Assembly: GCA_900553355.1 (NCBI GenBank)
Contig: USDK01000027.1
Span: 1-39,039, forward strand
Length of the DNA stretch: 39,039 bases
From: an uncultured Lachnospiraceae bacterium
Lineage (GTDB): Bacteria; Bacillota; Clostridia; Lachnospirales; Lachnospiraceae
Direction: 5' to 3'
The position numbers and the translations under genes were made by a program. The first letter of the stretch is position 1. Every line of letters begins with the position of its first letter. Under the pieces are notes generated by a model. It had not been told where the DNA came from. It did no database searches and was given only the letters and a program-made list of their open reading frames with translations. This document shows positions 7,700 to 15,825 of the stretch, one piece after another.

Positions 7700-8788
7700 T
7701 TACTGCAGCCCTTCTATAATCTTACGCATTACCGCATAAGACGGCACCTGCGCTACCTGGGTAACCGAGTCCGCAATCCCGGGCACCTGCGTCTCTCCCT
7801 GGGGCGCACCGGAACTTCCGGTGCGGAACCCGTGGTTTTCCCAGGCCAGCTTCTGTATTTTTTCATCCTGCAGCCCCTTCAAAAGTATCTGTCCTCTTTC
7901 ATCCAGTGCAATCAGCACATGGGCAGACCAGACAGTAGGCGCCGGATAAAGTACCACGATATCATCCTTTATTTCTTGATATTCGTCTGGATTCATCTGA
8001 GCGTATTCAATAATCTGGCTTTCATATCCTGCCGCGACAGGAGTCGCCCCTACCCCCATCCTCAGGAACTGGCTGAACAGATCCGCAGAAGATGTCTCCA
8101 TATATCCCAGCTTCTCAAAAATGGCCTGAAGCTGGGGAAGAATCTGATCCACACTTTCCTGGGTCAGCGTCTCGCCTCCATTCAGCACATCCGCCAGAAG
8201 CGCCGCAAACATATTCCCGGAATTAGATTTTGCAGGGTCTGTCGTATCTACCGAAATCGACCCATACAGCTGCGGGACACCAATATCAGACCAGCTGGTA
8301 TCATTTTGGATCAGTTCTACCAGCTTTGCCATATCAATATAATTTACGTCTCCTTCTGTCTGGATCAAACCCTGATCCCGAAACGCTTCCAGAACCATCT
8401 GATGCGTATAGAGTACGATCGGCGTATTCAGGATAATCTCACTTTGCACCGGCGCTCCGTGAAGTTCTTCATAATACTCCAGTGCAATACTGCTGGAAGG
8501 AAACAGGTAATTTTTCCCGCTGAGATCTGCCGTCATCATATCCAGAGATCCGGCCTTCAAATAATCTACTTCCAGCCCGTACTGATCTCTTAAGATTTCC
8601 AGCACCTCTTCATCCTCAAAAAAGCCTACTTTTTCTCCTCCAATGTAACCGCTTACTGTATTTCCAGGAGATGTTTTTGTCTCTTCATCTGCACCGGCGC
8701 TCTTATTCTTTCCAGTCAGAATATAGATCCCTGCCACCGCCGCCATTACGCAGATTAAAATGATCAGTCCCGCTATCTTTTTCTTCAT
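7700..8788 (-). CDS. Membrane-anchored periplasmic-binding-type protein
   Basis: This 362-residue protein has one N-terminal hydrophobic segment (residues 4-24) without a lipobox cysteine, so it is probably anchored by an uncleaved helix. The rest resembles a type II extracellular solute-binding domain. It has a VEL-IQNDTSWSDIG segment, a DPAKSNSGNMFAALLA segment and a VVLYPAPTVWSAHVLIAL segment. The SNSG motif also occurs in the solute-binding half of the VWA lipoprotein two genes upstream, so the two are probably related. No permease is nearby, so a sensing or scaffold role is more likely than transport. The start overlaps the stop of xpaC by 4 nt. Confidence 0.75.
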   Translation of the reverse strand: MKKKIAGLIILICVMAAVAGIYILTGKNKSAGADEETKTSPGNTVSGYIGGEKVGFFEDEEVLEILRDQYGLEVDYLKAGSLDMMTADLSGKNYLFPSSSIALEYYEELHGAPVQSEIILNTPIVLYTHQMVLEAFRDQGLIQTEGDVNYIDMAKLVELIQNDTSWSDIGVPQLYGSISVDTTDPAKSNSGNMFAALLADVLNGGETLTQESVDQILPQLQAIFEKLGYMETSSADLFSQFLRMGVGATPVAAGYESQIIEYAQMNPDEYQEIKDDIVVLYPAPTVWSAHVLIALDERGQILLKGLQDEKIQKLAWENHGFRTGSSGAPQGETQVPGIADSVTQVAQVPSYAVMRKIIEGLQ

Positions 8789-9441
8789 TGGCCACTTTCC
8801 TGCTTTCTTGTTTTGCTTTCCTGTGTATATCCCTCGGAGCGGAGCGTCTGTTTCAGCAGATTCAGATCCGCCTCCATATCCATCAGTTCATTCTGCATCA
8901 GTTTGCCGAACTGCATCTGAAATGCATCCTTTAACGTTGTCACCGCTTCATCTGTATTTTGAAATATCTTCTCTGCTTCACTCGTCGCGATCTGGCTGTC
9001 CTGCAGCTCCACATAATTTTCCAGCACATTGGCCGCCGTCTCCTGATAATAATCAATATATCGTCTTGCAGACGGTATCTTTTCCGGATTATCTGTCAGA
9101 TATTTAAGGATATTTCCTGCCGTCTCCACCAGTTCCGCAGAGGCCTTCCGCAGCTTTGCATCCTGGATCCGTCCGGCGGCTTTCTGCATCCTGCGGTAGT
9201 CGTTTCCTGCTTCCGTCAGTCTTTCATGAAGGATCTCTCCATTTCCGATCTTCTCCACCTCGATCCGTCCGATCTTTTTCACCGGGCGCAGCAAAAGTGT
9301 AAATCCGGCATAGGACGCTGCGGCCAGCCCCATGCACAAAAGCACATTCCACCCGAGTCCAAAGAGAAGTCCTATAAAAACGGCCAGGGATAATCCTGCC
9401 GATACTGCGATACTGATGATTTCTTTCCAGCTGTTTTTCAT
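8785..9441 (-). CDS. xpaC: XpaC-like protein (5-bromo-4-chloroindolyl phosphate hydrolysis family)
   Basis: This 218-residue protein has two adjacent N-terminal transmembrane segments (about residues 8-50) followed by a helical cytoplasmic domain with many Glu, Gln and Lys residues. This layout is that of XpaC/YceG-type proteins, which are regularly paired with TelA. Segments such as ILKYLTDNPEKIPSARRYID and YYQETAANVLENYVEL are typical. The historical name comes from an indolyl-phosphate phenotype, and an enzymatic activity is not established. It starts 3 nt after the VWA lipoprotein gene and overlaps the next gene by 4 nt, so it is translated as part of one unit. Confidence 0.85.
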   Translation of the reverse strand: MKNSWKEIISIAVSAGLSLAVFIGLLFGLGWNVLLCMGLAAASYAGFTLLLRPVKKIGRIEVEKIGNGEILHERLTEAGNDYRRMQKAAGRIQDAKLRKASAELVETAGNILKYLTDNPEKIPSARRYIDYYQETAANVLENYVELQDSQIATSEAEKIFQNTDEAVTTLKDAFQMQFGKLMQNELMDMEADLNLLKQTLRSEGYTQESKTRKQESGQ

Positions 9442-9444
9442 TTT

Positions 9445-11076
9445 CTAATTATATCCTTTCACACTCCGGAATGCCGCCGTCAGATCCTGTGTCCCGTCAA
9501 ACACACGGCCGCCGCTTATTGCCGCCAGTTCCTCCAGCTGAGACGGGTCTGCAGATCCGAATGTGATGGAAAAGATGGGAATTTCTTCTCCATAGGATTC
9601 CCATGCCTGCTCAAAAGTTCCATAGTTATAGTTAGATTTTCCGTCAGTCATCAGTATGATCGCCGGCGTATATTTTTTCAGATCGTACCCTGATGCAATT
9701 TCCAGCGCTTTGGCTGCTGCATTATAGATGTCTGTTCCTCCTGCGATCTGGAACTGTTCCACTTTCTGGTCCAATTCCGCCAGAGCTTCATCTGAGTCAT
9801 CCGCTGCCGCCTCTACTCCCAGAATGGTATCATCAAAAAATATGACCTGGTTTACTTCTCCCTCATTAGCCTGCAGAAAATTTTTCCGGGCGTTATCCTG
9901 TATCAGTATCTGGGACATCGCCTCCTTCAGCTGCGCTTCCCCGGTTCCTGCCATGCTCCCGGAGAAATCCAGACAATAGATATTCAGAGAAGGTTTCTTA
10001 AAAGTGGTCTGGTAAAGATTTAATGCCTCCTGAAGCGTCGAGGCATCCGGCATCTGTATCGGCGACAAAATCTTCTGCGTATCGATTCCCCAGCTGGCGT
10101 TAAATACATCCTTGTTTTCCTTCGACACACCATTTGCCCGGATCCTTCGCCCGGTCGCTTCTATCTGAAGCTGTGTCTTGTCGGAAAGCAGATATTCCTG
10201 GACTGCCAGAAAAGCCTCTTCCTTTTTCTTATCTCCATGATCCACGTATCCCAGCGGAGAATCTGCAATGGACAGGCCATCATAAGGATATACCACATAC
10301 AGAGGTTCTTTTCCCTCTTCTTCCAACTGCCGGTTGGCGTCAATGATCAGGCACTCATAGTTGACCATGGCGTCATAATCACCCTCCAGGAACATATCCT
10401 TCAGCCAATCCGAACTTCCGGAACTCCTCTCCACACCACTGAGCAGTTCTGTAATCTGTGTCCGCAGATTTTCGTCCTGCAGATCTTCCGCAGTCATTCC
10501 CTCCTGCTTTCCCAAAAGCGCATAGAGAAATCCGATATAAGCGCTGGCTCCGGAGTTAGACTGAGTGGCGCTGGTCATACAGAAACTCATTTTCCCTTCC
10601 TGGATCGCTGACAGGATATCTTTTACCGACACATCTTTGTCTGTAAATCCAAGGCTCTGAGCCAGGCTTTCTCTGATTCCAAAGACAACCGGCGTCATAG
10701 ACACAGATTCTGTGTGCTTAACTAAGTGTCCGGTGTCTCCCATAGAAATCCAGATACTGCTGGCAGGCCAGACCGCATCATAGTCTGCCGCGCCATTTTC
10801 CAATTCTCTCATAATATCTACAGAGCCTTTGTAATCCATCTGGATCTCGACACCTGTCTCCTCACTGCATGCCTGGATGATCTCTTCCAGCTCCTGATTT
10901 TCAGATCCCGAAAGTATACGGACAGAACCTCCCGCCGCAGGTTTTGCCCCGCTTTCTCCGGTCTCCGTGCTTTCCTGCTCTTCCGCGGCCTCTCCTCCGC
11001 CATTCTGCCCGCAGGCGGTCACAAGCAGCATAACAGCCAATATACAGAAAAGAATACTTTTTGCCTTTTTTCTCAT
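9445..11076 (-). CDS. Lipoprotein with solute-binding domain fused to a VWA domain
   Basis: The 543-residue protein opens with a lipoprotein signal (hydrophobic core, LLVTAC lipobox, Cys22). Residues 50-330 look like an extracellular solute-binding domain (VRILSGSENQELEEI start, SATQSNSGASAYIGFLYALL). Residues 360-540 form a von Willebrand A domain with a full MIDAS: DFSGS, GGTD and MTDGKSN. The protein is therefore expected on the outer face of the membrane, binding a divalent metal and a ligand. GGGAGG lies 8 nt before the ATG. It heads the VWA-xpaC-SBP-telA cluster, 77 nt after larC. VWA proteins are typical partners of TelA/Ter-type stress systems. Confidence 0.88.
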   Translation of the reverse strand: MRKKAKSILFCILAVMLLVTACGQNGGGEAAEEQESTETGESGAKPAAGGSVRILSGSENQELEEIIQACSEETGVEIQMDYKGSVDIMRELENGAADYDAVWPASSIWISMGDTGHLVKHTESVSMTPVVFGIRESLAQSLGFTDKDVSVKDILSAIQEGKMSFCMTSATQSNSGASAYIGFLYALLGKQEGMTAEDLQDENLRTQITELLSGVERSSGSSDWLKDMFLEGDYDAMVNYECLIIDANRQLEEEGKEPLYVVYPYDGLSIADSPLGYVDHGDKKKEEAFLAVQEYLLSDKTQLQIEATGRRIRANGVSKENKDVFNASWGIDTQKILSPIQMPDASTLQEALNLYQTTFKKPSLNIYCLDFSGSMAGTGEAQLKEAMSQILIQDNARKNFLQANEGEVNQVIFFDDTILGVEAAADDSDEALAELDQKVEQFQIAGGTDIYNAAAKALEIASGYDLKKYTPAIILMTDGKSNYNYGTFEQAWESYGEEIPIFSITFGSADPSQLEELAAISGGRVFDGTQDLTAAFRSVKGYN

Positions 11077-11153
11077 AACCGCGTCCTCCCGAATATGATT
11101 ATTTTCTATTTTCCTTTATTTCGGGCGTCCGCTCTATCGATTTTCGGTAAAAG

Positions 11154-12404
11154 CTATGTTAAATATCGGTTAAATCCCGCCTCTTCCCAAACCTTCTGAT
11201 AAGGAAGCCCCTGCTCTTTCGCTATCTTTGCTACATCCTCATACTCAGGTTTCTCATGAAGGATCCCAAATCCCCGGGCCGTCTTTACCCGTATTTCTCC
11301 CCATCTGGTCTGTGCCTGCCTGCTTCCAGGTTCCAGGAAATATTTTTGGCACCGGCGGACACGAAGACCATTGGTCGTAGTCTCAGCCAGGATATGTCCG
11401 GCCATCTTCTCCTCCTGGTCTGTGCTGCAAAGAACCGTCAGCACATGTCCGGGGCGTCCCTTTTTCATGGTCCCCGGCGTCGTATAGACGTCCAGCGCCC
11501 CCAGCTCCAGCAGCCTGGAACATGCATAAGCCAGCGCCTCGGGAGTCATATCATCGATATTGCACACCAGTTCTGTGATCATACCGTTTGCTTTGTCCAC
11601 ACCGACTTCCTTTTCTTCTTCCGTCTCTCCAAGAAAAATGCGCACACAGTTTGCCTGTGCAAATTCTTTGGTTCCAATTCCAATCCCTACTCCGCCAGTC
11701 TTCATCAGCGGCATCGGTCCAAAATCGTCCGCAAAATGTGTAAGAAGCGCTGCTCCCGTCGGTGTACACAGCTCTCCTCGGATCTCTCCTCCGTAGCAGG
11801 GAACTCCTTCCAGCAGATTTGCCGTGGCCGGAGCCGGCACCGGCATCACGCCATGGGCGCACTTCACTGTTCCGCTTCCCACATGAACAGGAGATACAAT
11901 GATGCGCTCCGGCTTCAGCAGATAGAGGCAATAGCACACTCCCGTCACATCTGCCACTGCGTCCAGCGCGCCCACCTCATGGAAGTGGACATCCCCCACC
12001 GGACATCCATGGGCTTTTGCCTCTGCCCGGGCAATGGCGTCATATACTGCCCTTGCTTCTTCTTTCACCCTTTTCGGCAGTTCCAGCCCGTCGATCAGAT
12101 CTCCGATATGTCCCGGGGTGGCGTGATGGTGTTCATGCTCGTGGTGGTGATGCTCATGTTCGTGGCGGTGGTGCTCATGCTCACAGTCTCCCGGAAGTTC
12201 CTCCTTGCCATGAACAGTCACCCTCATATGCGTTCCTGCAATTCCGCAGGTCTTTCCTTTTTCCGCCTCCAGACGCACCCCCGGCAGTCCCAGATGATTC
12301 ATCTGATCCAGAAACGCCTCCTGATCTTCCAGAAGTTCATAGAGCGCCGACATCAGCATGTCTCCGGCAGCTCCCATATTACATTCGATATATAAAGTTC
12401 TCAT
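11154..12404 (-). CDS. larC: LarC, nickel insertion protein for the lactate racemase cofactor
   Basis: This is a 416-residue full-length LarC (formerly DUF111), starting MRTLYIECNMGAAGDMLMSAL. In Lactiplantibacillus, LarC inserts nickel into pyridinium-3,5-bisthiocarboxylic acid mononucleotide in a CTP-dependent reaction. A very His-rich stretch at about residues 75-95 is a likely nickel store or chelation site. In L. plantarum the protein is made by programmed frameshifting between two frames, but here it is one uninterrupted frame. The VHFHEVGALDAVADV motif near residue 139 is conserved. GGAGGAG lies before the ATG, which is 3 nt after the larB stop. Confidence 0.95.
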   Translation of the reverse strand: MRTLYIECNMGAAGDMLMSALYELLEDQEAFLDQMNHLGLPGVRLEAEKGKTCGIAGTHMRVTVHGKEELPGDCEHEHHRHEHEHHHHEHEHHHATPGHIGDLIDGLELPKRVKEEARAVYDAIARAEAKAHGCPVGDVHFHEVGALDAVADVTGVCYCLYLLKPERIIVSPVHVGSGTVKCAHGVMPVPAPATANLLEGVPCYGGEIRGELCTPTGAALLTHFADDFGPMPLMKTGGVGIGIGTKEFAQANCVRIFLGETEEEKEVGVDKANGMITELVCNIDDMTPEALAYACSRLLELGALDVYTTPGTMKKGRPGHVLTVLCSTDQEEKMAGHILAETTTNGLRVRRCQKYFLEPGSRQAQTRWGEIRVKTARGFGILHEKPEYEDVAKIAKEQGLPYQKVWEEAGFNRYLT

Positions 12405-12407
12405 TCT

Positions 12408-13172
12408 TTACTCCTCCTTGATTCCTTCCATCTGATTGATCCGGCTGGCCAGATATCCCGCCCCGAATCCATTATCAATATTTACCACACTGCACCCGGA
12501 GGCGCAGGAATTCAGCATCGACAAAAGCGCGGACAATCCGCCAAAGCTTGCGCCATATCCCACGCTGGTAGGTACGGCGATCACCGGACAGTCCACCAGG
12601 CCTCCAACTACAGAAGCCAGCGCTCCTTCCATTCCTGCCACGGCCACCACACACCTGGCCTGCATCAGGCCGTCCAGATTCGAAAGCAGGCGGTGCAGTC
12701 CGGCCACACCCACATCATAGATCCGGGTTACATGATTTCCCATAGCCTCCGCCGTCAGCGCCGCTTCCTCGGACACCGCCATGTCGCTGGTGCCTCCGGT
12801 CACAATGACGATATTTCCCCGTTTTTTTCGCTCTTTTGGAAAGGCGATCCCAAGTCTCGGAATCTCATGATAGTCTATCGGCACCGACTGCGCCAGATAA
12901 TCGGCCGTTTCCTGTCCGATCCTGGTGACCAGGATATTATGGCACCCCCGCTTTCCCATAGCCGTGACGATCCCCAGGATCTGCTCCGGCGTCTTGCCGG
13001 CGCCGTAGATCACCTCTGCCGCTCCCTGGCGGATACTGCGGTGATAATCGATCTTCGCATAGTCCAGATCTTCAAACGGCTCTTCCTTCAGATCCAGCAT
13101 CGCCTCTTCCGGCGTCACACTGCCCTTTGCTACCTGGCGGAGCAGCTCCAGTATATCTTGTTTATTATCCAT
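12408..13172 (-). CDS. larB: LarB, pyridinium-3,5-biscarboxylic acid mononucleotide synthase
   Basis: This 254-residue protein has the PurE-like fold of LarB. It contains a VIYGAGKTPEQILGI segment, then VTGGTSDMAVSEEAALTAE, and a C-terminal PVIAVPTSVGYGASFGGLSA segment. LarB carboxylates and hydrolyses nicotinic acid adenine dinucleotide, the first step of nickel-pincer nucleotide synthesis. The frame is open upstream, but the ATG at 13172 has GGAGGAG 7 nt before it and gives the usual N-terminus. It follows larE by 16 nt. Database entries often call it an AIR carboxylase-like protein because of the PurE similarity. Confidence 0.95.
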   Translation of the reverse strand: MDNKQDILELLRQVAKGSVTPEEAMLDLKEEPFEDLDYAKIDYHRSIRQGAAEVIYGAGKTPEQILGIVTAMGKRGCHNILVTRIGQETADYLAQSVPIDYHEIPRLGIAFPKERKKRGNIVIVTGGTSDMAVSEEAALTAEAMGNHVTRIYDVGVAGLHRLLSNLDGLMQARCVVAVAGMEGALASVVGGLVDCPVIAVPTSVGYGASFGGLSALLSMLNSCASGCSVVNIDNGFGAGYLASRINQMEGIKEE

Positions 13173-13188
13173 TGATTTTCTCCTCCTC

Positions 13189-13944
13189 TTACTGTGATTC
13201 CTGTCTGGCATTTAAATCCAGCATGACCGCCGGAAACAAGGGTTTCAGCAGTCTTAGGATTTCTTCCTTCTTTTCCATCACAAGGGGCATCTGGGACTCT
13301 GTCACCTGAATCCTGGCGTTCCTCTCCAGAAGCCGGACCCTGAAATCTGTAAACCCAAGCCCTGCCAGACTGTTCTCTGCGCGTTCTACCTTACGGAGTT
13401 CTTCTTCTCCGATCTTTGTCCCTTCCGGCACCCGGGTAGCGAGGCAGGCATAGGCCGGTTTTTCCCAAGTAAATAATCCCGCTTCCCTGGACATCCTCCT
13501 CACCTGGGCTTTGGTGATCCCACATTCCCTGAGGGGGGAACGGACTTCCAGTTCTCTTAACGCCCTCATGCCGGGACGGTCCCCGGCATCATCCGAAGCA
13601 TTGGTTCCATCCAGAAGTATCTGATATCCATCCTCTTTCGCCTGTTTCCAAAGTGCTGTAAACAACGCTCTTTTACAGTAATAACACCTTCCGGAGCCGT
13701 TTTCTTCCACCTCGGGAACCGCCAGAATATCTGTCTCTACCACTGTCATGGGAACCCGGAGTTCCTCTGTGATCCGGACCGCATCTTCCAGTTCAAATGC
13801 CGGCTGAAACACCGTATTGACATAGTAGGCCCGAATCTCACATCCATATTTTCCGGCCGCCCACAAAAGAAACGCAGAGTCGGTTCCTCCGGAAAAAGCG
13901 ACGGCCGCTTTGGGTACCTCTTTAAAAAATTGTTCCAGTGTCAT
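13189..13944 (-). CDS. larE: LarE, ATP-dependent sulfur insertase for the nickel-pincer cofactor
   Basis: This 251-residue PP-loop protein has the SGGTDS nucleotide motif at about 18-23. LarE adenylylates the LarB product and supplies sulfur to form the dithio compound. Cys167 in YACLATR is placed like the sacrificial cysteine (Cys176) of L. plantarum LarE. A CYYC pair (Cys87, Cys90) is also present. Whether this enzyme is sacrificial or uses an iron-sulfur cluster cannot be told by eye. AAGGAGAG lies before the ATG. A strong terminator ends only 26 nt upstream, so transcription must pass it. larA is not in the window. Confidence 0.95.
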   Translation of the reverse strand: MTLEQFFKEVPKAAVAFSGGTDSAFLLWAAGKYGCEIRAYYVNTVFQPAFELEDAVRITEELRVPMTVVETDILAVPEVEENGSGRCYYCKRALFTALWKQAKEDGYQILLDGTNASDDAGDRPGMRALRELEVRSPLRECGITKAQVRRMSREAGLFTWEKPAYACLATRVPEGTKIGEEELRKVERAENSLAGLGFTDFRVRLLERNARIQVTESQMPLVMEKKEEILRLLKPLFPAVMLDLNARQESQ

Positions 13945-14105
13945 CTGTCTCTCCTTTTTCTTCCTGTTTTAAAAAAAGAAGATACCTGCTTTCTTCTGAA
14001 AACAGATATCTTCTTGATATCTTTTTTTCACCTGTTCCGGTTTTTGATCATCAAATTTCAGCGTGCGGCATGCTGCCCCTCTCCGGCTTCCTGCCGGAAC
14101 ATTCC
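13945..14105 (-). ncRNA. Candidate structured 5' leader of larE with alternative stems and terminator
   Basis: The inferred transcript starts near 14104. UGUUCCGG (14094-14101) can pair exactly with CCGGAACA (14033-14040). The same bases can instead form a local hairpin, UCCGGC/GCCGGA on AGGAA (14082-14098). Further small stems lie between (GGCA/UGCC, and UUUGA/UCAAA). A strong terminator follows and the larE ribosome site comes right after it. This is riboswitch-like architecture. The first part faintly recalls a cobalamin element (AAAAGGGAAU) but lacks its other conserved boxes. I do not recognise the class. Confidence 0.45.
13971..14015 (-). terminator. Strong intrinsic terminator/attenuator directly before larE
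   Basis: On the minus strand AAGAAGATA (14007-14015) pairs with TATCTTCTT (13976-13984). The stem continues inward through CTGTTTTC/GAAAGCAG with two G-U pairs to an AGAA loop, about 18 bp in all. Seven T residues follow. It could simply end the upstream dehydratase operon. However, only 26 nt separate it from the larE start codon, which leaves no room for a promoter, so it more likely acts as an attenuator in the larE leader. Confidence 0.8.
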
Positions 14106-14110
14106 CTTTT

Positions 14111-14139
14111 ATCCTATCACAGCCGCTCTCTTAAGACAA
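14111..14139 (-). promoter_or_regulatory. Putative larE-larB-larC promoter
   Basis: On the minus strand TTGTCT (14134-14139) and TAGGAT (14111-14116) lie 17 bp apart, each matching consensus at 4 of 6 positions. It sits just after the stop of the HgdB-HgdC gene and would start the RNA at about 14104, exactly where the structured leader begins. Confidence 0.45.
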
Positions 14140-14145
14140 GCCCGT

Positions 14146-15825
14146 TTATGCTTCCTGCTGCCCTTCCATCTGTTCCAGGGCATACAGTGCCGCTCCTGCG
14201 GCGCCGACAATCTCCGGCTCGTCACAGATATAAAGCCTGGCGCCCAGCTTTCTTTCCACAGCACGCACCACGCCCGGATTCTTGGCAACGCCGCCAGTCA
14301 TCATAAAGTCCGGCTCCATCCCGACTCTCTTAAGGAGTCCGTAGGCTTTATTTGCAATAGCATTGCAGACGCCGTTGGCGATATCATTTTTCTCTTTATT
14401 ATTTGCAATCAGAGAAATCACCTCCGACTCTGCAAAGACGGAACACATACTGGTGATTTCAATCTCCTCCTTGGACGTCAGGGCAATCGCTCCCATCTCA
14501 TCCAGGCTGACCTCCAGCGTCCTTGCGATCATTTCCAGAAACCTGCCGGTTCCGGCCGCACATTTATCATTCATGACAAAGTCCTTGACCTCGCCGTTTT
14601 CACTCAGGCGGATCGCCTTACTGTCCTGGCCTCCGATATCCAGGATCGTCCGGATCTTCGGATTAAAATAATGAGCTCCTTTTCCATGGCAGCTGATCTC
14701 CGTCACATTTTCATCTGCAAAAGGAATGCTGACCCGGCCATATCCTGTCGACACGATCCAGGAAATATCCTCCCGTTTCAGAGACGCCTTTTCCAGCACA
14801 TCCTTTAATACTTTGTCTGCGCTCTCTCCAGACTTCGCCCCGGTCCGGACGACGGAAAACGCCTTGATCTTTCTGTCCCGGTCCATGATCACCGCATTGG
14901 TAGATGTGGATCCGCTGTCGATTCCCAGTACATACATTCCGTTCTTTTCCTCCATCTTCTTTTCCGGCTTTCCTGCATCCTTATGAAGAGACTCCAGAAA
15001 TGCCTCGATCCGCGTCAGGATCTGTCCATAGCTCTGTTTTGTATAATCCGTCTCCAGCAGGAGCATCGGTTTCGTAAGCCAGCTCTTCAGCCAGGCATAT
15101 TCATAAGCATAATTATCGCAGAACTGGACGGTGTGGTAGATGACTCCGTCCACGCTTTCTGCATACCTGCGGATCAGTTCATCTCTGTTTGCCGCCTGCT
15201 CCATCCGCATACACGGGAACTGACCAAGAAGCCCTCTTGCATACTCCTTCACAGGATCCTTCTCATCATAAAAAAGCTTTCTTCCAAGTCCGGTACAGGT
15301 AAGATCAAAGGCCACATTTGCGCCCTTTTCTTCCAGGATCTTTTTGATACTGTCATTGGCTCTCGCGCCAAGGATCCCAATGTTGATTTTCCGGTCCTTC
15401 ATTCCTGCCTGCTGTTGTTCCTCTTTTTCCTTCAGATACTTAAGAAATACCTTCTGGTCAAAATGCTTTCCGGAGAATTCCTCATAATCCCGGATCATCG
15501 CCTGGATGCGCTGTGCATAAAGATCCACGCCGACTTCTTTGACCAGTCTCGGCGTATCCAGCATATAGATAAACTTCTGTGGGAATTCTTCCTTCAGCAC
15601 ATCATACAGTCTCCGGATACTGTCGCAGCAGGTTGTCAGGATAATTCCTTCATAATCCTTATCCATAACCTCTTCCAGCACCCCTTTTGCAAAGCTGCAG
15701 ATATTGGGATGCATCTTAATCTCCGCCTGATTAAAGTTCGTCACATCAGGCTCGATCCGCTCCATTTTTACACCCATGGACTCAAAAACTTCAATGGGCG
15801 CATATTTACAGATATATCCTATCAT
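14146..15825 (-). CDS. HgdB-like/HgdC (BadF-type ATPase activase) fusion
   Basis: This 559-residue protein has two parts. Residues 1-285 resemble a 2-hydroxyacyl-CoA dehydratase subunit (TTCCDSIRRLYD near 64-74 and further cysteines). Residues 297-559 are a complete BadF/BadG/HgdC activase: LGIDSGSTSTNAV at 300-312, DIGGQDSKAIRL near 396, and the cluster cysteines Cys422 (DKCAAGTG) and Cys461 (SMCSVFAESE). Activases of this type use ATP hydrolysis to push one low-potential electron into a partner iron-sulfur enzyme. The start overlaps the stop of the preceding HgdB-like gene by 4 nt, so the two probably form one complex. The substrate is unknown. Confidence 0.88.
   Translation of the reverse strand: MIGYICKYAPIEVFESMGVKMERIEPDVTNFNQAEIKMHPNICSFAKGVLEEVMDKDYEGIILTTCCDSIRRLYDVLKEEFPQKFIYMLDTPRLVKEVGVDLYAQRIQAMIRDYEEFSGKHFDQKVFLKYLKEKEEQQQAGMKDRKINIGILGARANDSIKKILEEKGANVAFDLTCTGLGRKLFYDEKDPVKEYARGLLGQFPCMRMEQAANRDELIRRYAESVDGVIYHTVQFCDNYAYEYAWLKSWLTKPMLLLETDYTKQSYGQILTRIEAFLESLHKDAGKPEKKMEEKNGMYVLGIDSGSTSTNAVIMDRDRKIKAFSVVRTGAKSGESADKVLKDVLEKASLKREDISWIVSTGYGRVSIPFADENVTEISCHGKGAHYFNPKIRTILDIGGQDSKAIRLSENGEVKDFVMNDKCAAGTGRFLEMIARTLEVSLDEMGAIALTSKEEIEITSMCSVFAESEVISLIANNKEKNDIANGVCNAIANKAYGLLKRVGMEPDFMMTGGVAKNPGVVRAVERKLGARLYICDEPEIVGAAGAALYALEQMEGQQEA

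Noticed and set aside
12110..12190. Short repeat array (CATGCTCGTGGTG-like units)
   Set aside because: It is the codon pattern of the His-rich stretch of LarC, not a CRISPR or separate repeat element.
13945..14105. Cobalamin riboswitch upstream of larE
   Set aside because: The opening AAAAGGGAAU and following stem recall the element, but the conserved GCCACUG-type box and the 3' AAGACCUGCC-like box are missing, so only an unclassified leader is claimed.
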